A model generated the notes under the pieces. The model ran no database searches, was not told the DNA's origin, and saw only the letters and a list, made by a program, of their open reading frames with translations. A program made the position numbers and the translations under genes. A stretch of 18,587 bases of DNA from Conchiformibius kuhniae DSM 17694. GTDB lineage: Bacteria; Pseudomonadota; Gammaproteobacteria; Burkholderiales; Neisseriaceae. The stretch lies in contig NZ_AUAP01000028.1 of assembly GCF_000428785.1 (NCBI RefSeq), positions 1 to 18,587 of the forward strand, read 5' to 3'. Positions 6,414-14,274 of the stretch are shown here, in pieces. Position 1 is the stretch's first letter. Each line of letters opens with the position of its first letter.

Positions 6414-9400
6414 ATGCCCATGAGTGCGCCGCACGTCCCCCGCAAACCCGCCATGCCTTTTGACGAAATCGTGGCGAGAATCGAGTCGCGCAAAAACCCG
6501 CCGCCGCCGCGCAAACGCCGTCCTTTGCTGCGCCTGCTGCGGGTGTTGCTGCTGTTGGCGCTGGTGCTGCTGCTTGCGCTCGGCGGCGGGGCGTGGTGGC
6601 TGCTGGCAACGGAAAGCGGGCTGCGTTTTGCGCTGTTTGACGCGCCGCAAAAGCTGGATGCGCCGCTACGCATTCGCGCCAAGCAGGTTTCCGGAACGCT
6701 GTGGCACGGCTTTTCCGGCACCGGCTGGCACATCGAAACCGAATCCGCCGACATCGATACCGACCGTTTCACGCTGGCGTGGCAGTCGTCCGCGCTGTGG
6801 GACAAGCACGTTTTGATTGACAAGCTGGCTGCAGGCGACATCATCATCACCCCCAAGCCCGTTCCGCCCAAACCGGACGACCCGACCCCGCCGCAAATGC
6901 CCGACAGCCTCGCGCTGCCGTTTGCCGTGAGCATCAAGCAGATACAGACGGGGCGCATCACGCAGGGCGAAACGGTGCTGCTGCACGGCGTATCGGCAAG
7001 CTACCGCTACGACCACCGCGAACACCGTGCGGAAGTGTTGTCGCTGCAAACGCCGTGGTCGGAAAGCAAAGGCACGCTGCGTGCCGAAGCCGCCGCGCCG
7101 TTCAAGCTGGCGGGGCGTTTGGATTCGCAGGGCGAGCTGGACGGCATCGCCATTGAAAACCGCGTTGATTTGGCGGGGAATTTGGGCGAAATCACGCTGA
7201 AAACCGATTTGGCGGGCAACGGCGTGTCTTTGCGGGCGGATACGGCGCTGCGCCCGTTTGCCGAAACTTTGGGACAGCGCATCGGACACGTCAAGCTGGC
7301 GGGCGCGGGCATCAGCCCCCATGCGTTTTGGGACACGCTGCCCAAAGCCGATTTGAATTTTACCGCCGACGTCGTCCCCGATTTGGACGGGGCAACGGCG
7401 GGTTTGGATGGGGAAATTTATCTGCGTAATGATGCACCCGCCGCCGCCGACCGTCAGGGCATTCCCGTCCGTTCGCTACAGGGGCGTTTTGCCGTAAACG
7501 AAAGCGGCGCGGTGGAAATCGAAAATTTGGAAGCGCATTTGATGCGGCGCGGCGTGATTCGCGCACAGGGCGGCATTTACACGCTGAAGCAGACGCTGAG
7601 CCTGAACACGGCGGTGGAAAACCTGAGCGCCGCCGACCTGCTCGCCCAAGATTTTGCCGGACAGTTGAACGGCACGGTGCATCTGGGCGGCACGTTTGCC
7701 GCGCCGCAAGCGGCGTTCAAGCTGGACACGGGGTTTGCCAAAACGTCGGGGCTGCTCAAGCTGCTCACCGACAAAAAGCACGGTCAGCAAACCCTGCTGC
7801 TGGAGCAGGGCGAAATCCTGCCGCCCGGCGGCGGCAAACTCAATCTGGCGGCGGGCTTGGAATTGTTCAAACAGCAGCGTGTGCAGGCAAATGTCGTCAG
7901 CAGCGCATTCAATCCGCGCAAACTTTATCCGTCCCTGCCCGAAGGCAGCATCAACGGGCAGGTGAAGCTCACGGGCGAGTTGGCAAAAACCGCGTTTCAT
8001 GCGGAATTGGCACTCCAGCCTTCCGCAATACAGGGCGCGTCTTTGTCGGGAACGGGCAAGGTCAGCTATGAAAACAACCATTTGAGCCGCGCCGACACGC
8101 AAATCCGCTTGGGCGCGAACGAGCTGTTTACGCAAGGCAGCTTCGGCAAGCGCGGCAATGTGCTGCGCCTGAACATCAACGCGCCCGAATTGCAGCAGTT
8201 CGGCTTCGGCATGCGCGGGGCATTGTCTGCCAAAGGCACGGTGTCCACCGTGGCAGACGGCTGGACGAAAATCGATGCCGCGCTGGAAGGTCAGGCACGG
8301 AACGTGGTGCTGCCCGGCGACGTGCGCCTGAACACTTTGGATTTCCGCGCAAACGGTTCGCCCGACACCTCGCGCCCGCTCAACGTGCTGCTGCGCGGCA
8401 AAGGCTTGGCGGCGGGCGGCACGGTGGTGGACGAAATCGACGCCTCGCTGGAAGGACTGCTCGGACAGCACCGTTTGCGTGCCGATGCCGGCTTGAAAAT
8501 CGACGGCAAACCGCTCAAGCTCAAACTCGCCGCCAACGGCGGATTAAACGCCCAAAACCAATGGCACGGCACGGTCGGCACGCTCGACCTTGCCGGTGCG
8601 CTCAACCTGCACCTGAACCGCCCCATGCGCTTGGAAGCGGGCGCCCAACGCGTGGTCTTGGGCGCGGCCGACTGGCGGGCATTGGGCGGCGGGCTGCACT
8701 TGGAACGCTTCGTGTGGGACCCGCAGCAGGGGCTCACCACCAAAGGACGCGCCGACCGCCTGCATTTCAGCCAACTGCACAACTTCTACACCCCGCCCGT
8801 AGAACACAACCTCGTTTTGGCGGGCGACTGGGATTTGGCATACGGACAAAGCCCGCGCGGCTACCTGAACGTGCGCCAACAAAGCGGCGACATCACCCTG
8901 CCCACCAACCGCAAACCGCAACTGGGTCTGAAAAACTTCGTATTGCGTACCGAAATCAGCGCGCGCGGCATCTTGAGCCGCTTCTCCGGCGACGTGCGCT
9001 ACGGCAAAACACAGGGCGATTTCAATATCCTGCAAGCCTTCGGCGCGGGCGCATTTGCCAAAGCACCCATCGGCGGCAGCATCAACGTGGCGGTGGACGA
9101 ACTGGACACCCTGCGCAACCTGCTGCCCGTAGGACAATCCGTGCGCGGACGCATCCGCGCCCAAGCCCAATTCGCCGGCACGCTCGACGCCCCCAAACTG
9201 CACGGCACGATTAACGGCGAAAACCTGTATTACCGCAACCGCGACGTGGGCGTGATTTTAAGCAACGGCACCCTCCAATCGCGCCTGCAAGACCGCCGTT
9301 GGCTGATTGACGCCCTCACCTTCCGGCAAGGCGGCGGCACACTCACCCTGCAAGGCGCGGCAGACTACGGGCGCACAGAGCCCGACATCGGCGCCGACAT

Positions 9401-10376
9401 CGTCTTCAACCGCTACCCCGTCCTCGACCAGCCCGACCGCCGCCTCACCCTCAGCGGCAAAGGCAAACTCTCCTACAACGGCAAACTGTTCTCGCTGGAC
9501 GGCAACCTGCGTGCCGACGAAGGACGCTTCGGCTTTCAGGAAAGCAGCGCCCCCACCCTCGACGACGACGTGGTCGTATTGGGCGAAACCAAGCCCGAAA
9601 CCGCCGCCGGCACCCCGCTCAACCTCAACCTGAACTTTGATTTGAACGACCGTTTCCACTTTAGCGGACAAGGTCTGAACGTTACGCTCGGCGGCAAACT
9701 CACCCTTGCCGCCCGCCCCAACCAAAACATCCGCGCCACCGGCAGCGTCCACGTCGTCAAAGGACAATACAAAGCCTACGGACAAGACCTGATTATCGGC
9801 AAAGGCATCATCTCCTTTGTCGGCCCGCTCGACAGCCCCAACCTCAACATCCGTGCCAAACGGCGCAATTCGCCCGTCGGCGCGGGCGTGGAAGTATTGG
9901 GCAACCTGAACCACCCGCGCATCAGCTTGGTTGCCGACCGGCCCATGAGCGAAAAAGACAAACTCTCATGGCTGATTCTCAACCGCGCCAGCAGTGGCAG
10001 CAGCGCAGACGAAGCCACCCTTGCCACCGCCGCCAGCGCGTGGCTGGCGGGCAACCTGAACGACCGCATCGGCTTGGTGGACGACTTCGGACTCACCAGC
10101 CGCCAAAACCGCAACGCCCAAACCGGCGAAATGAACCCCGCCCAACAAGTCCTCACCTTCGGCAAGCAGCTCACGCAAAACCTGTATCTGGGCTACGAAG
10201 CGGGCTTGGGCGATGCCAGCCAGTCTGCCAAGCTGGTTTACCAGCTTACCCGCTCGATACAGGGCATTTTGCGTATCGGCACACAATCTTCCGGCGGCGA
10301 AGTCAAATACCACAAGCGTTTTGACTCCCTGCGCGCGCTTTTTCACCCTTCCCAACAGGACAACGAACATGATTAA
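6414..10376 (+). CDS. tamB: TamB, inner-membrane-anchored translocation/assembly module subunit (AsmA-like)
   Basis: TamB spans the periplasm as a long beta-rich, lipid-binding groove. It pairs with TamA and takes part in outer-membrane protein assembly and phospholipid delivery. The 1320-aa product has a proline/arginine-rich cytoplasmic start and a single leucine-rich membrane anchor at about residues 40-64. A long repetitive beta region rich in L-x-G-x-G and D-A-x-L segments follows. The C-terminal DUF490/TamB domain includes GKQLTQNLYLGYEAGLGD and ends near KYHKRFD. The length is close to the proteobacterial norm (about 1260-1390). The frame is open 33 codons further upstream, but that part lies before the predicted transcription start. 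ATGs at 6414 and 6420 are both possible, and neither has a clear Shine-Dalgarno. The 3' end overlaps the next gene by 8 bp. It is divergent from tamA. Confidence 0.93.
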   Translation: MPMSAPHVPRKPAMPFDEIVARIESRKNPPPPRKRRPLLRLLRVLLLLALVLLLALGGGAWWLLATESGLRFALFDAPQKLDAPLRIRAKQVSGTLWHGFSGTGWHIETESADIDTDRFTLAWQSSALWDKHVLIDKLAAGDIIITPKPVPPKPDDPTPPQMPDSLALPFAVSIKQIQTGRITQGETVLLHGVSASYRYDHREHRAEVLSLQTPWSESKGTLRAEAAAPFKLAGRLDSQGELDGIAIENRVDLAGNLGEITLKTDLAGNGVSLRADTALRPFAETLGQRIGHVKLAGAGISPHAFWDTLPKADLNFTADVVPDLDGATAGLDGEIYLRNDAPAAADRQGIPVRSLQGRFAVNESGAVEIENLEAHLMRRGVIRAQGGIYTLKQTLSLNTAVENLSAADLLAQDFAGQLNGTVHLGGTFAAPQAAFKLDTGFAKTSGLLKLLTDKKHGQQTLLLEQGEILPPGGGKLNLAAGLELFKQQRVQANVVSSAFNPRKLYPSLPEGSINGQVKLTGELAKTAFHAELALQPSAIQGASLSGTGKVSYENNHLSRADTQIRLGANELFTQGSFGKRGNVLRLNINAPELQQFGFGMRGALSAKGTVSTVADGWTKIDAALEGQARNVVLPGDVRLNTLDFRANGSPDTSRPLNVLLRGKGLAAGGTVVDEIDASLEGLLGQHRLRADAGLKIDGKPLKLKLAANGGLNAQNQWHGTVGTLDLAGALNLHLNRPMRLEAGAQRVVLGAADWRALGGGLHLERFVWDPQQGLTTKGRADRLHFSQLHNFYTPPVEHNLVLAGDWDLAYGQSPRGYLNVRQQSGDITLPTNRKPQLGLKNFVLRTEISARGILSRFSGDVRYGKTQGDFNILQAFGAGAFAKAPIGGSINVAVDELDTLRNLLPVGQSVRGRIRAQAQFAGTLDAPKLHGTINGENLYYRNRDVGVILSNGTLQSRLQDRRWLIDALTFRQGGGTLTLQGAADYGRTEPDIGADIVFNRYPVLDQPDRRLTLSGKGKLSYNGKLFSLDGNLRADEGRFGFQESSAPTLDDDVVVLGETKPETAAGTPLNLNLNFDLNDRFHFSGQGLNVTLGGKLTLAARPNQNIRATGSVHVVKGQYKAYGQDLIIGKGIISFVGPLDSPNLNIRAKRRNSPVGAGVEVLGNLNHPRISLVADRPMSEKDKLSWLILNRASSGSSADEATLATAASAWLAGNLNDRIGLVDDFGLTSRQNRNAQTGEMNPAQQVLTFGKQLTQNLYLGYEAGLGDASQSAKLVYQLTRSIQGILRIGTQSSGGEVKYHKRFDSLRALFHPSQQDNEHD

Positions 10377-10629
10377 CCAATTTGAAATCAGCAACCACGT
10401 CAAACGCCAAATCACCGATTTGCTGGCACAGCGCGAAACCGACCTGCACAGCGCCATGAACGATGAAACGCTCAACCGCGAAATCGCCGCGCTGCTGTAT
10501 GCGGGGCTGCCCGCCATGTTGCGCAAATTTTATCCTTTGACCAAGTTTCAGGGCTTTTTTTGGGAAAAACGCGCCTTTTTGGCAGAACACATCGCCAACC
10601 GTCTGCAAGCGGCGGTCAAGCGCGGCTGA
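10369..10629 (+). CDS. 86-aa hypothetical protein coupled to tamB
   Basis: I do not recognise this protein. The 86 residues are hydrophilic and probably all-helical. There is a charged N-terminal helix (about 3-35), a short hydrophobic stretch (A-A-L-L-Y-A-G-L-P-A), an aromatic segment K-F-Q-G-F-F-W-E-K and a basic C-terminus. There is no signal peptide or clear membrane segment, so it is probably cytoplasmic or peripheral. Its ATG lies inside the end of tamB (8-bp overlap) and is preceded by AGGA at an 8-nt spacing, which suggests translational coupling. The plsC-type gene starts 18 bp downstream. The position suggests an accessory role in envelope lipid metabolism, but that is only guilt by association. 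Confidence 0.75.
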   Translation: MINQFEISNHVKRQITDLLAQRETDLHSAMNDETLNREIAALLYAGLPAMLRKFYPLTKFQGFFWEKRAFLAEHIANRLQAAVKRG

Positions 10630-10647
10630 TGCCGGCGGAGTGCTTCC

Positions 10648-11385
10648 ATGACCGTTCCCGTTTCCCGACCGCCCCTGCCGCAACGGCTGTGCGCCGCCGC
10701 GATTGACGCGTGTTTGTCGTTTTTCGTGTCGTTCATCACCGGCGTGCGCCCGAAGTTTGAAGGCGATTTGGATTTTTCGCCCGAAAAAAAGGTGTATTTT
10801 GCCAATCATGCCAGCCATGGCGATTTCATGCTGGTGTGGATTTCGCTGCCGCAGCGTTGGCGCGATGTGGTGCGCCCCGTTGCCGGCGCCGACTATTGGC
10901 TGGGCGGGCGCGTGCGCCGTTTTCTGATTCAAAACGTGTTCCGCGCCCTGCTCATCGACCGCAAAGGCGGTTCGCCCCAAGCCGTTACCGCGCAAATGGG
11001 CGAAGCCCTGCGGCAGGGGTCTTCGCTGATTATTTTTCCCGAAGGCACGCGCAACACCGATGACGACGTGCTGCTGCTGCCGTTTAAAAGCGGCATCTAC
11101 CATTTGGCACGGGAAAACCCCGATGTCAAATTCATTCCGATTTGGATTGACAACATCAACCGCGTGCTGCCCAAAGGCAAGCTGCTGCCCGTGCCGATTA
11201 TCTGCGATGTGAACATCGGCGGGGAAATCCAGCTTTTTCCGGGCGAGGAAAAAGATGCCTTTCTCGCCCGCGCCCGCGATGCGCTGCTGGCACTGGCGCC
11301 CGAAAGCAAGCGTTTGCTGCCCGCGCCCGCACCGCATACGGATTACCGTCAAACCGGCTTGCCCGGCTCCGGAAAGGAACAGTAA
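10648..11385 (+). CDS. plsC: 1-acyl-sn-glycerol-3-phosphate acyltransferase family protein
   Basis: PlsC-family enzymes acylate lysophosphatidic acid at the sn-2 position to make phosphatidic acid, at the inner face of the cytoplasmic membrane. The 245-aa product carries the catalytic HX4D motif (H54-A-S-H-G-D59, preceded by Asn). It also carries the glycerol-phosphate binding motif F-P-E-G-T-R at 130-135 and the later motif F-I-P-I-W-I at about 162-167. An N-terminal amphipathic or hydrophobic stretch (about 12-32) fits membrane attachment. The start has GGAG at a 7-nt spacing. The stop codon directly abuts the ATG of the CdsA-family gene, whose presumed substrate is phosphatidic acid. Whether this is the housekeeping PlsC or a paralogue with another acceptor cannot be told from this window. 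Confidence 0.85.
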   Translation: MTVPVSRPPLPQRLCAAAIDACLSFFVSFITGVRPKFEGDLDFSPEKKVYFANHASHGDFMLVWISLPQRWRDVVRPVAGADYWLGGRVRRFLIQNVFRALLIDRKGGSPQAVTAQMGEALRQGSSLIIFPEGTRNTDDDVLLLPFKSGIYHLARENPDVKFIPIWIDNINRVLPKGKLLPVPIICDVNIGGEIQLFPGEEKDAFLARARDALLALAPESKRLLPAPAPHTDYRQTGLPGSGKEQ

Positions 11386-12333
11386 ATGGACGGCATTCAT
11401 CAGGCCTTGCCGATTCAGGCGGGATTTGTGTTTTTCGGCATTTTCGCCGTGCTGTTGCTGGCAACGTTTGTCGGCGCACAGCTCAAGCGCCGCCTTCCCG
11501 ACAACCGCAATGTGGACGATTTGAACCGCCGCGTTTCGGCGTGGTGGGCGATTATGGTGGTGCTGCTGTTTGCGTTTTGGTTTCACATCATCGGCACGAC
11601 GTTTTTGTTTTTTCTGATTTCGTTTGCCGCGCTGCGCGAGTTTATGACGCTGATTTACCGCCGCCGTAGCGACCACAACGCCATTGCCGCGTGTTTTTAC
11701 CTGCTGCTGCCTTTGCAGTATTATTTTGTGCTGATTGACTGGTACGGCATGTTTGCCACGCTGATTCCCGTGTATGCGTTTTTGCTGCTGCCCGTTATCG
11801 GCGCGTTTTCGGGGCAAACGGCGGGGCTGTTCGAGCGCACCGCCAAAATCCAATGGGGCGCGATGATTACCGTGTTTTGCCTCTCGCACGTTCCCGCCAT
11901 CATGACCCTGCCCATACGGGGCTTTGAAGAGCGCAATATTTTGCTGTTGATTTTCATGATTGTGGTGGTGCAGACGGGCGATGTTTTGCAATACGCGCTG
12001 CAAACGCTGTTCGGCGGCAAAAAAATCATGCCCGCGCTCTCGCCCGATGCCACCGTGTGGGGCACGCTCGGCGGCATTGCCGGCGCAACGGCACTGGCGG
12101 CATCGCTGTACCGCATCACCCCGTTCAGCCCCGTGCAGGCGGCGGCCATCGGGCTGCTGGTGGCGGTGATGGGCTTTTTCGGCTCTTTGGTGATGTCGGG
12201 CATCAAGCGCAGCCACGGCGTGCAAAACTGGGGGCGCAGCAACAATCTGCGCGGCGGCATGCTCGACCGTGTGGACGGCATCTGCTTTGCCGCGCCCGTG
12301 TTTTTCCATGTGGTGCGCTATTATTGGGTATGA
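11386..12333 (+). CDS. CdsA-family membrane protein (phosphatidate cytidylyltransferase-like, altered signature)
   Basis: CdsA makes CDP-diacylglycerol from CTP and phosphatidic acid in the inner membrane. This 315-aa protein has about eight hydrophobic segments and the CdsA C-terminal layout. It resembles the YnbB-type branch, with W-Y-G-M-F, H-W/Q-W-G and F-A-A-P-V-F-F-H motifs. The family signature S-x-x-K-R-x4-K-D...H-G-G-x-x-D-R-x-D aligns without gaps at 271-297. However, the Lys-Asp pair is Q280-N281, the L-P pair is N-N, and the His is R289. The S-P-x-K-T-x-E-G motif reads S-P-D-A-T-V-W-G at 219-226. K274, R275, D294 and D297 are kept. It may be a divergent subfamily with a different substrate, or be inactive. 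The frame is intact. The start has AAAGGA at a 7-nt spacing and abuts plsC. Confidence 0.8.
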   Translation: MDGIHQALPIQAGFVFFGIFAVLLLATFVGAQLKRRLPDNRNVDDLNRRVSAWWAIMVVLLFAFWFHIIGTTFLFFLISFAALREFMTLIYRRRSDHNAIAACFYLLLPLQYYFVLIDWYGMFATLIPVYAFLLLPVIGAFSGQTAGLFERTAKIQWGAMITVFCLSHVPAIMTLPIRGFEERNILLLIFMIVVVQTGDVLQYALQTLFGGKKIMPALSPDATVWGTLGGIAGATALAASLYRITPFSPVQAAAIGLLVAVMGFFGSLVMSGIKRSHGVQNWGRSNNLRGGMLDRVDGICFAAPVFFHVVRYYWV

Positions 12334-12342
12334 AGGAATACC

Positions 12343-12798
12343 ATGAGCATCAAACAAACCATTCTCGACCAATGCCGCAGCAAAGGGGCGCAAATCACCC
12401 CGTTGCGCGAACAGGTATTGGACATCGTGCTGCAATTTGACGGCGTGATTAAAGCCTACACCGTGTTGGCGCAAATGCAGCGCGACAGCCGCCAAGCCGT
12501 TGCCCCGCCCACCGCCTACCGCGCTTTGGACTTTTGGGCGGAACAAGGCGTGCTGCACAAAATTCCCGCCGTAAACGGCTATATTTTGTGCAGCCACACC
12601 CAACACCAATGCGACCACGATTGCGGACACGGACACGAAAGCAGCTTTATTCTGGTGTGCGCCGAATGCGGCGCGGCAGACGAACAAAGCCTGATGCGCG
12701 AATGGTCGGCACTGCGCGCCGGCGCCGCCGCATCGGGCTTCAGGCTCAAAGAAGAACACGTTGTTTTAACCGGAGTGTGCCAAAAATGTCAAAACTGA
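12343..12798 (+). CDS. zur: Zinc uptake regulator (Fur family)
   Basis: Zur is a Zn-dependent dimeric repressor of zinc-uptake and zinc-sparing genes. The 151-aa product has the Fur-family winged helix at about residues 1-75, with recognition helix P-P-T-A-Y-R-A-L-D-F-W at 55-65. A metal-binding hinge/loop unusually rich in Cys and His follows (C83, H85, H88, C90, H92, C94, H96, H98). The dimerisation domain has two CxxC pairs (C106/C109 and C146/C149) for the structural zinc. The A-Y-R-A-L-x-F helix and this loop favour Zur over Fur, and a separate true Fur follows. AAGGA lies 5 nt before the ATG, and the gene begins 9 bp after the CdsA-like gene. Its end overlaps the G3E GTPase gene, which supports the zinc assignment. 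No Zur box was identified. Confidence 0.88.
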   Translation: MSIKQTILDQCRSKGAQITPLREQVLDIVLQFDGVIKAYTVLAQMQRDSRQAVAPPTAYRALDFWAEQGVLHKIPAVNGYILCSHTQHQCDHDCGHGHESSFILVCAECGAADEQSLMREWSALRAGAAASGFRLKEEHVVLTGVCQKCQN

Positions 12799-13721
12799 AT
12801 CCGCCAAAAATCCGCGTCCACCTGATTACCGGCTTTCTCGGCACGGGCAAAACCACCGCCCTGCGCAGCCTGATGGCACAAAAAGACCCCGCCGAGCAAT
12901 GGCTGATTGTCGTCAATGAATTTGGCGAAATCGGCATCGACGGCGCGGTATTGGGCGACAACGGCATTCCCGTTGCCGAAATTTCCGGCGGCTGCCTGTG
13001 CTGCGCCGCCGGCGCACAAATGGGGCAAACCCTCGACACCATGCTGCGCCAAAACCGCCCCGACCGCATCATGATTGAAGCGAGCGGCTTGGCGCACGCC
13101 GCCGGCGTCATCGACGAACTCAAAGCCCCCGCCTTCCGCGACCGCTTGGACATCGCCGCCGTGTTTACCGTGGTCGACCCGCGCCAATTCATCAACCCCG
13201 AATTTGCCCGCAACCCGCTCTACCAAGACCAAATCGGCGTGTGCGACGTACTGCTGGCAAGCAAAACCGACCTGTGCTCCCCCGAAGAGCTGGCACAATT
13301 CCGCAAACGCGCCGCCACCCTGTTTCCGCCCAAAGCCCTGATTGCCGAAGTCGAACAGGCACAAGCGCAAATCGCATGGCTCGACACCCCCGTTGTCGAA
13401 AAACCGCGCTACCGCATCAAAGCCCTGCCCGACAACACGCAAGGCTTCCAATCGCAAGGCTACACCTTTCCCGCCGGACAAAACTTTGACGGCGAACGCC
13501 TGTGCCGCTTTTTTGACGAACTGCCGTCTTTGGCACAAGGCTTGGTTCGCGCCAAAGGCGTGTTTCAAGTGATGGACACATGGGTGTGGCTCAACTGGAC
13601 GGACGGCGCATGGGGCGCGAATCAGGTTTCGTGGCGGCGCGACAGCCGTTTCGAGCTGATTGCCAAACAGTTCGACAGCGACGAGGTTTACCGCCGTTTG
13701 CAAGCCGCTTTGGAAGCGTAA
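12786..13721 (+). CDS. COG0523/CobW-family G3E GTPase, probable zinc metallochaperone
   Basis: These P-loop GTPases deliver metal ions to client proteins, and members next to zur are linked to zinc limitation. The 311-aa product has a Walker A G-F-L-G-T-G-K-T (16-23) and V-N-E-F-G-E-I-G-I-D (43-52). The metal-binding motif G-G-C-L-C-C has C70, C72 and C73. Glu98 lies in E-A-S-G-L-A, and the guanine-specificity motif reads S-K-T-D (159-162) instead of N-K-x-D. A C-terminal CobW_C-like domain covers roughly 220-311. The protein lacks the long His-rich stretch of some homologues. The start ATG is inside zur (13-bp overlap) with GGAG 10 nt upstream; the long open frame before it is the shadow of zur. 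Cobalamin-related CobW is less likely because no cobalamin genes are nearby. Confidence 0.88.
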   Translation: MSKLNPPKIRVHLITGFLGTGKTTALRSLMAQKDPAEQWLIVVNEFGEIGIDGAVLGDNGIPVAEISGGCLCCAAGAQMGQTLDTMLRQNRPDRIMIEASGLAHAAGVIDELKAPAFRDRLDIAAVFTVVDPRQFINPEFARNPLYQDQIGVCDVLLASKTDLCSPEELAQFRKRAATLFPPKALIAEVEQAQAQIAWLDTPVVEKPRYRIKALPDNTQGFQSQGYTFPAGQNFDGERLCRFFDELPSLAQGLVRAKGVFQVMDTWVWLNWTDGAWGANQVSWRRDSRFELIAKQFDSDEVYRRLQAALEA

Positions 13722-13737
13722 ACGCCCGCCGCCAATC

Positions 13738-13752
13738 ATAAAAAACTTTTAT
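13738..13752. promoter_or_regulatory. AT-rich palindrome upstream of fur
   Basis: ATAAAA-AAC-TTTTAT is a perfect 6-bp inverted repeat, 27 bp before the candidate -10 start of the fur promoter -35 region. It could be an operator, possibly for Fur itself, but it is not a good match to the Fur-box consensus. A weak terminator is the alternative. Confidence 0.25.
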
Positions 13753-13764
13753 TACCGTCAAACA

Positions 13765-13793
13765 TGGGCAACAAACGCAAAAATGCGTATGAT
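13765..13793 (+). promoter_or_regulatory. Candidate promoter of fur-aat
   Basis: TGGGCA (13765-13770, four of six matches to the -35) and TATGAT (13788-13793, five of six to the -10) are 17 bp apart. The start point would be near 13800, about 28 nt before the fur ATG. The 106-bp gap here, after a run of overlapping genes, also suggests a new transcription unit. Confidence 0.55.
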
Positions 13794-13827
13794 GCCCCAA
13801 CTTGCAAACAGACGACAAGGCATCGCA

Positions 13828-14271
13828 ATGAACAATATTTCCCAACTGAAAAACAACGGCTTGAAAGTAACCGGCCCGCGCCTGAAAATTTTGGATTTGT
13901 TTGAAACCTACGCCGAGCGCGAAACCGAACGCCATTTGAGCGCAGAAGACGTGTACCGCATTTTGCTTGCCGAAGGCGTGGAAGTGGGCGTGGCCACCAT
14001 TTACCGCGTTTTGACCCAATTCGAACAGGCAGGCATTCTCATCCGCCACCATTTTGAAGGCGGCAAAGCCGTTTACGAACTCAATCAGGAAGAGCACGAC
14101 CACATCATGTGCGTGCAATGCGGGCTGATTACCGAGTTTCAAAACAAAGAAATGGAAGCCATGCAGGCACGCATCGCCGAAGAAAACGGCTACCGCGTGG
14201 TCGACCATTCCCTGTATCTGTACGGCGTGTGCGCCGATTGCCAGAAAAAAGAACGCCGCAACAAAAGATAA
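13828..14271 (+). CDS. fur: Ferric uptake regulator
   Basis: Fur is the Fe(II)-responsive global repressor of iron acquisition. The 147-aa product closely matches neisserial Fur. It has G-L-K-V-T-G-P-R-L-K-I-L-D-L-F, S-A-E-D-V-Y, the recognition helix V-A-T-I-Y-R-V-L-T-Q-F (55-65), H-H-F-E-G-G-K-A-V-Y-E-L, metal ligands H90-D91-H92, and CxxC pairs C95/C98 and C135/C138. The 30-36 segment A-E-R-E-T-E-R-H is about four residues longer than I recall for meningococcal and E. coli Fur. AAGG is 7 nt before the ATG. The frame extends upstream, but the start at 13828 fits both family length and ribosome binding site. aat starts 3 bp after the stop, indicating a fur-aat operon. Confidence 0.95.
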   Translation: MNNISQLKNNGLKVTGPRLKILDLFETYAERETERHLSAEDVYRILLAEGVEVGVATIYRVLTQFEQAGILIRHHFEGGKAVYELNQEEHDHIMCVQCGLITEFQNKEMEAMQARIAEENGYRVVDHSLYLYGVCADCQKKERRNKR

Positions 14272-14274
14272 ACC

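Noticed and set aside
7476..8471. 331-codon minus-strand frame opposite tamB
   Set aside because: It is the antisense of a repetitive tamB region, with no start signal and no family resemblance.
10303..12759. 818-codon open frame on the minus strand opposite the 86-aa gene, plsC, the CdsA-like gene and zur
   Set aside because: The sequence is low-complexity and rich in His, Gln and Arg, as expected antisense to GC-rich codons. All opposite-strand genes have clear family motifs and ribosome binding sites.
12991..13005. GGCTGCCTG in the G3E GTPase, resembling a DUS
   Set aside because: The match stops before TGAA, and the bases encode the required G-G-C-L-C-C motif.
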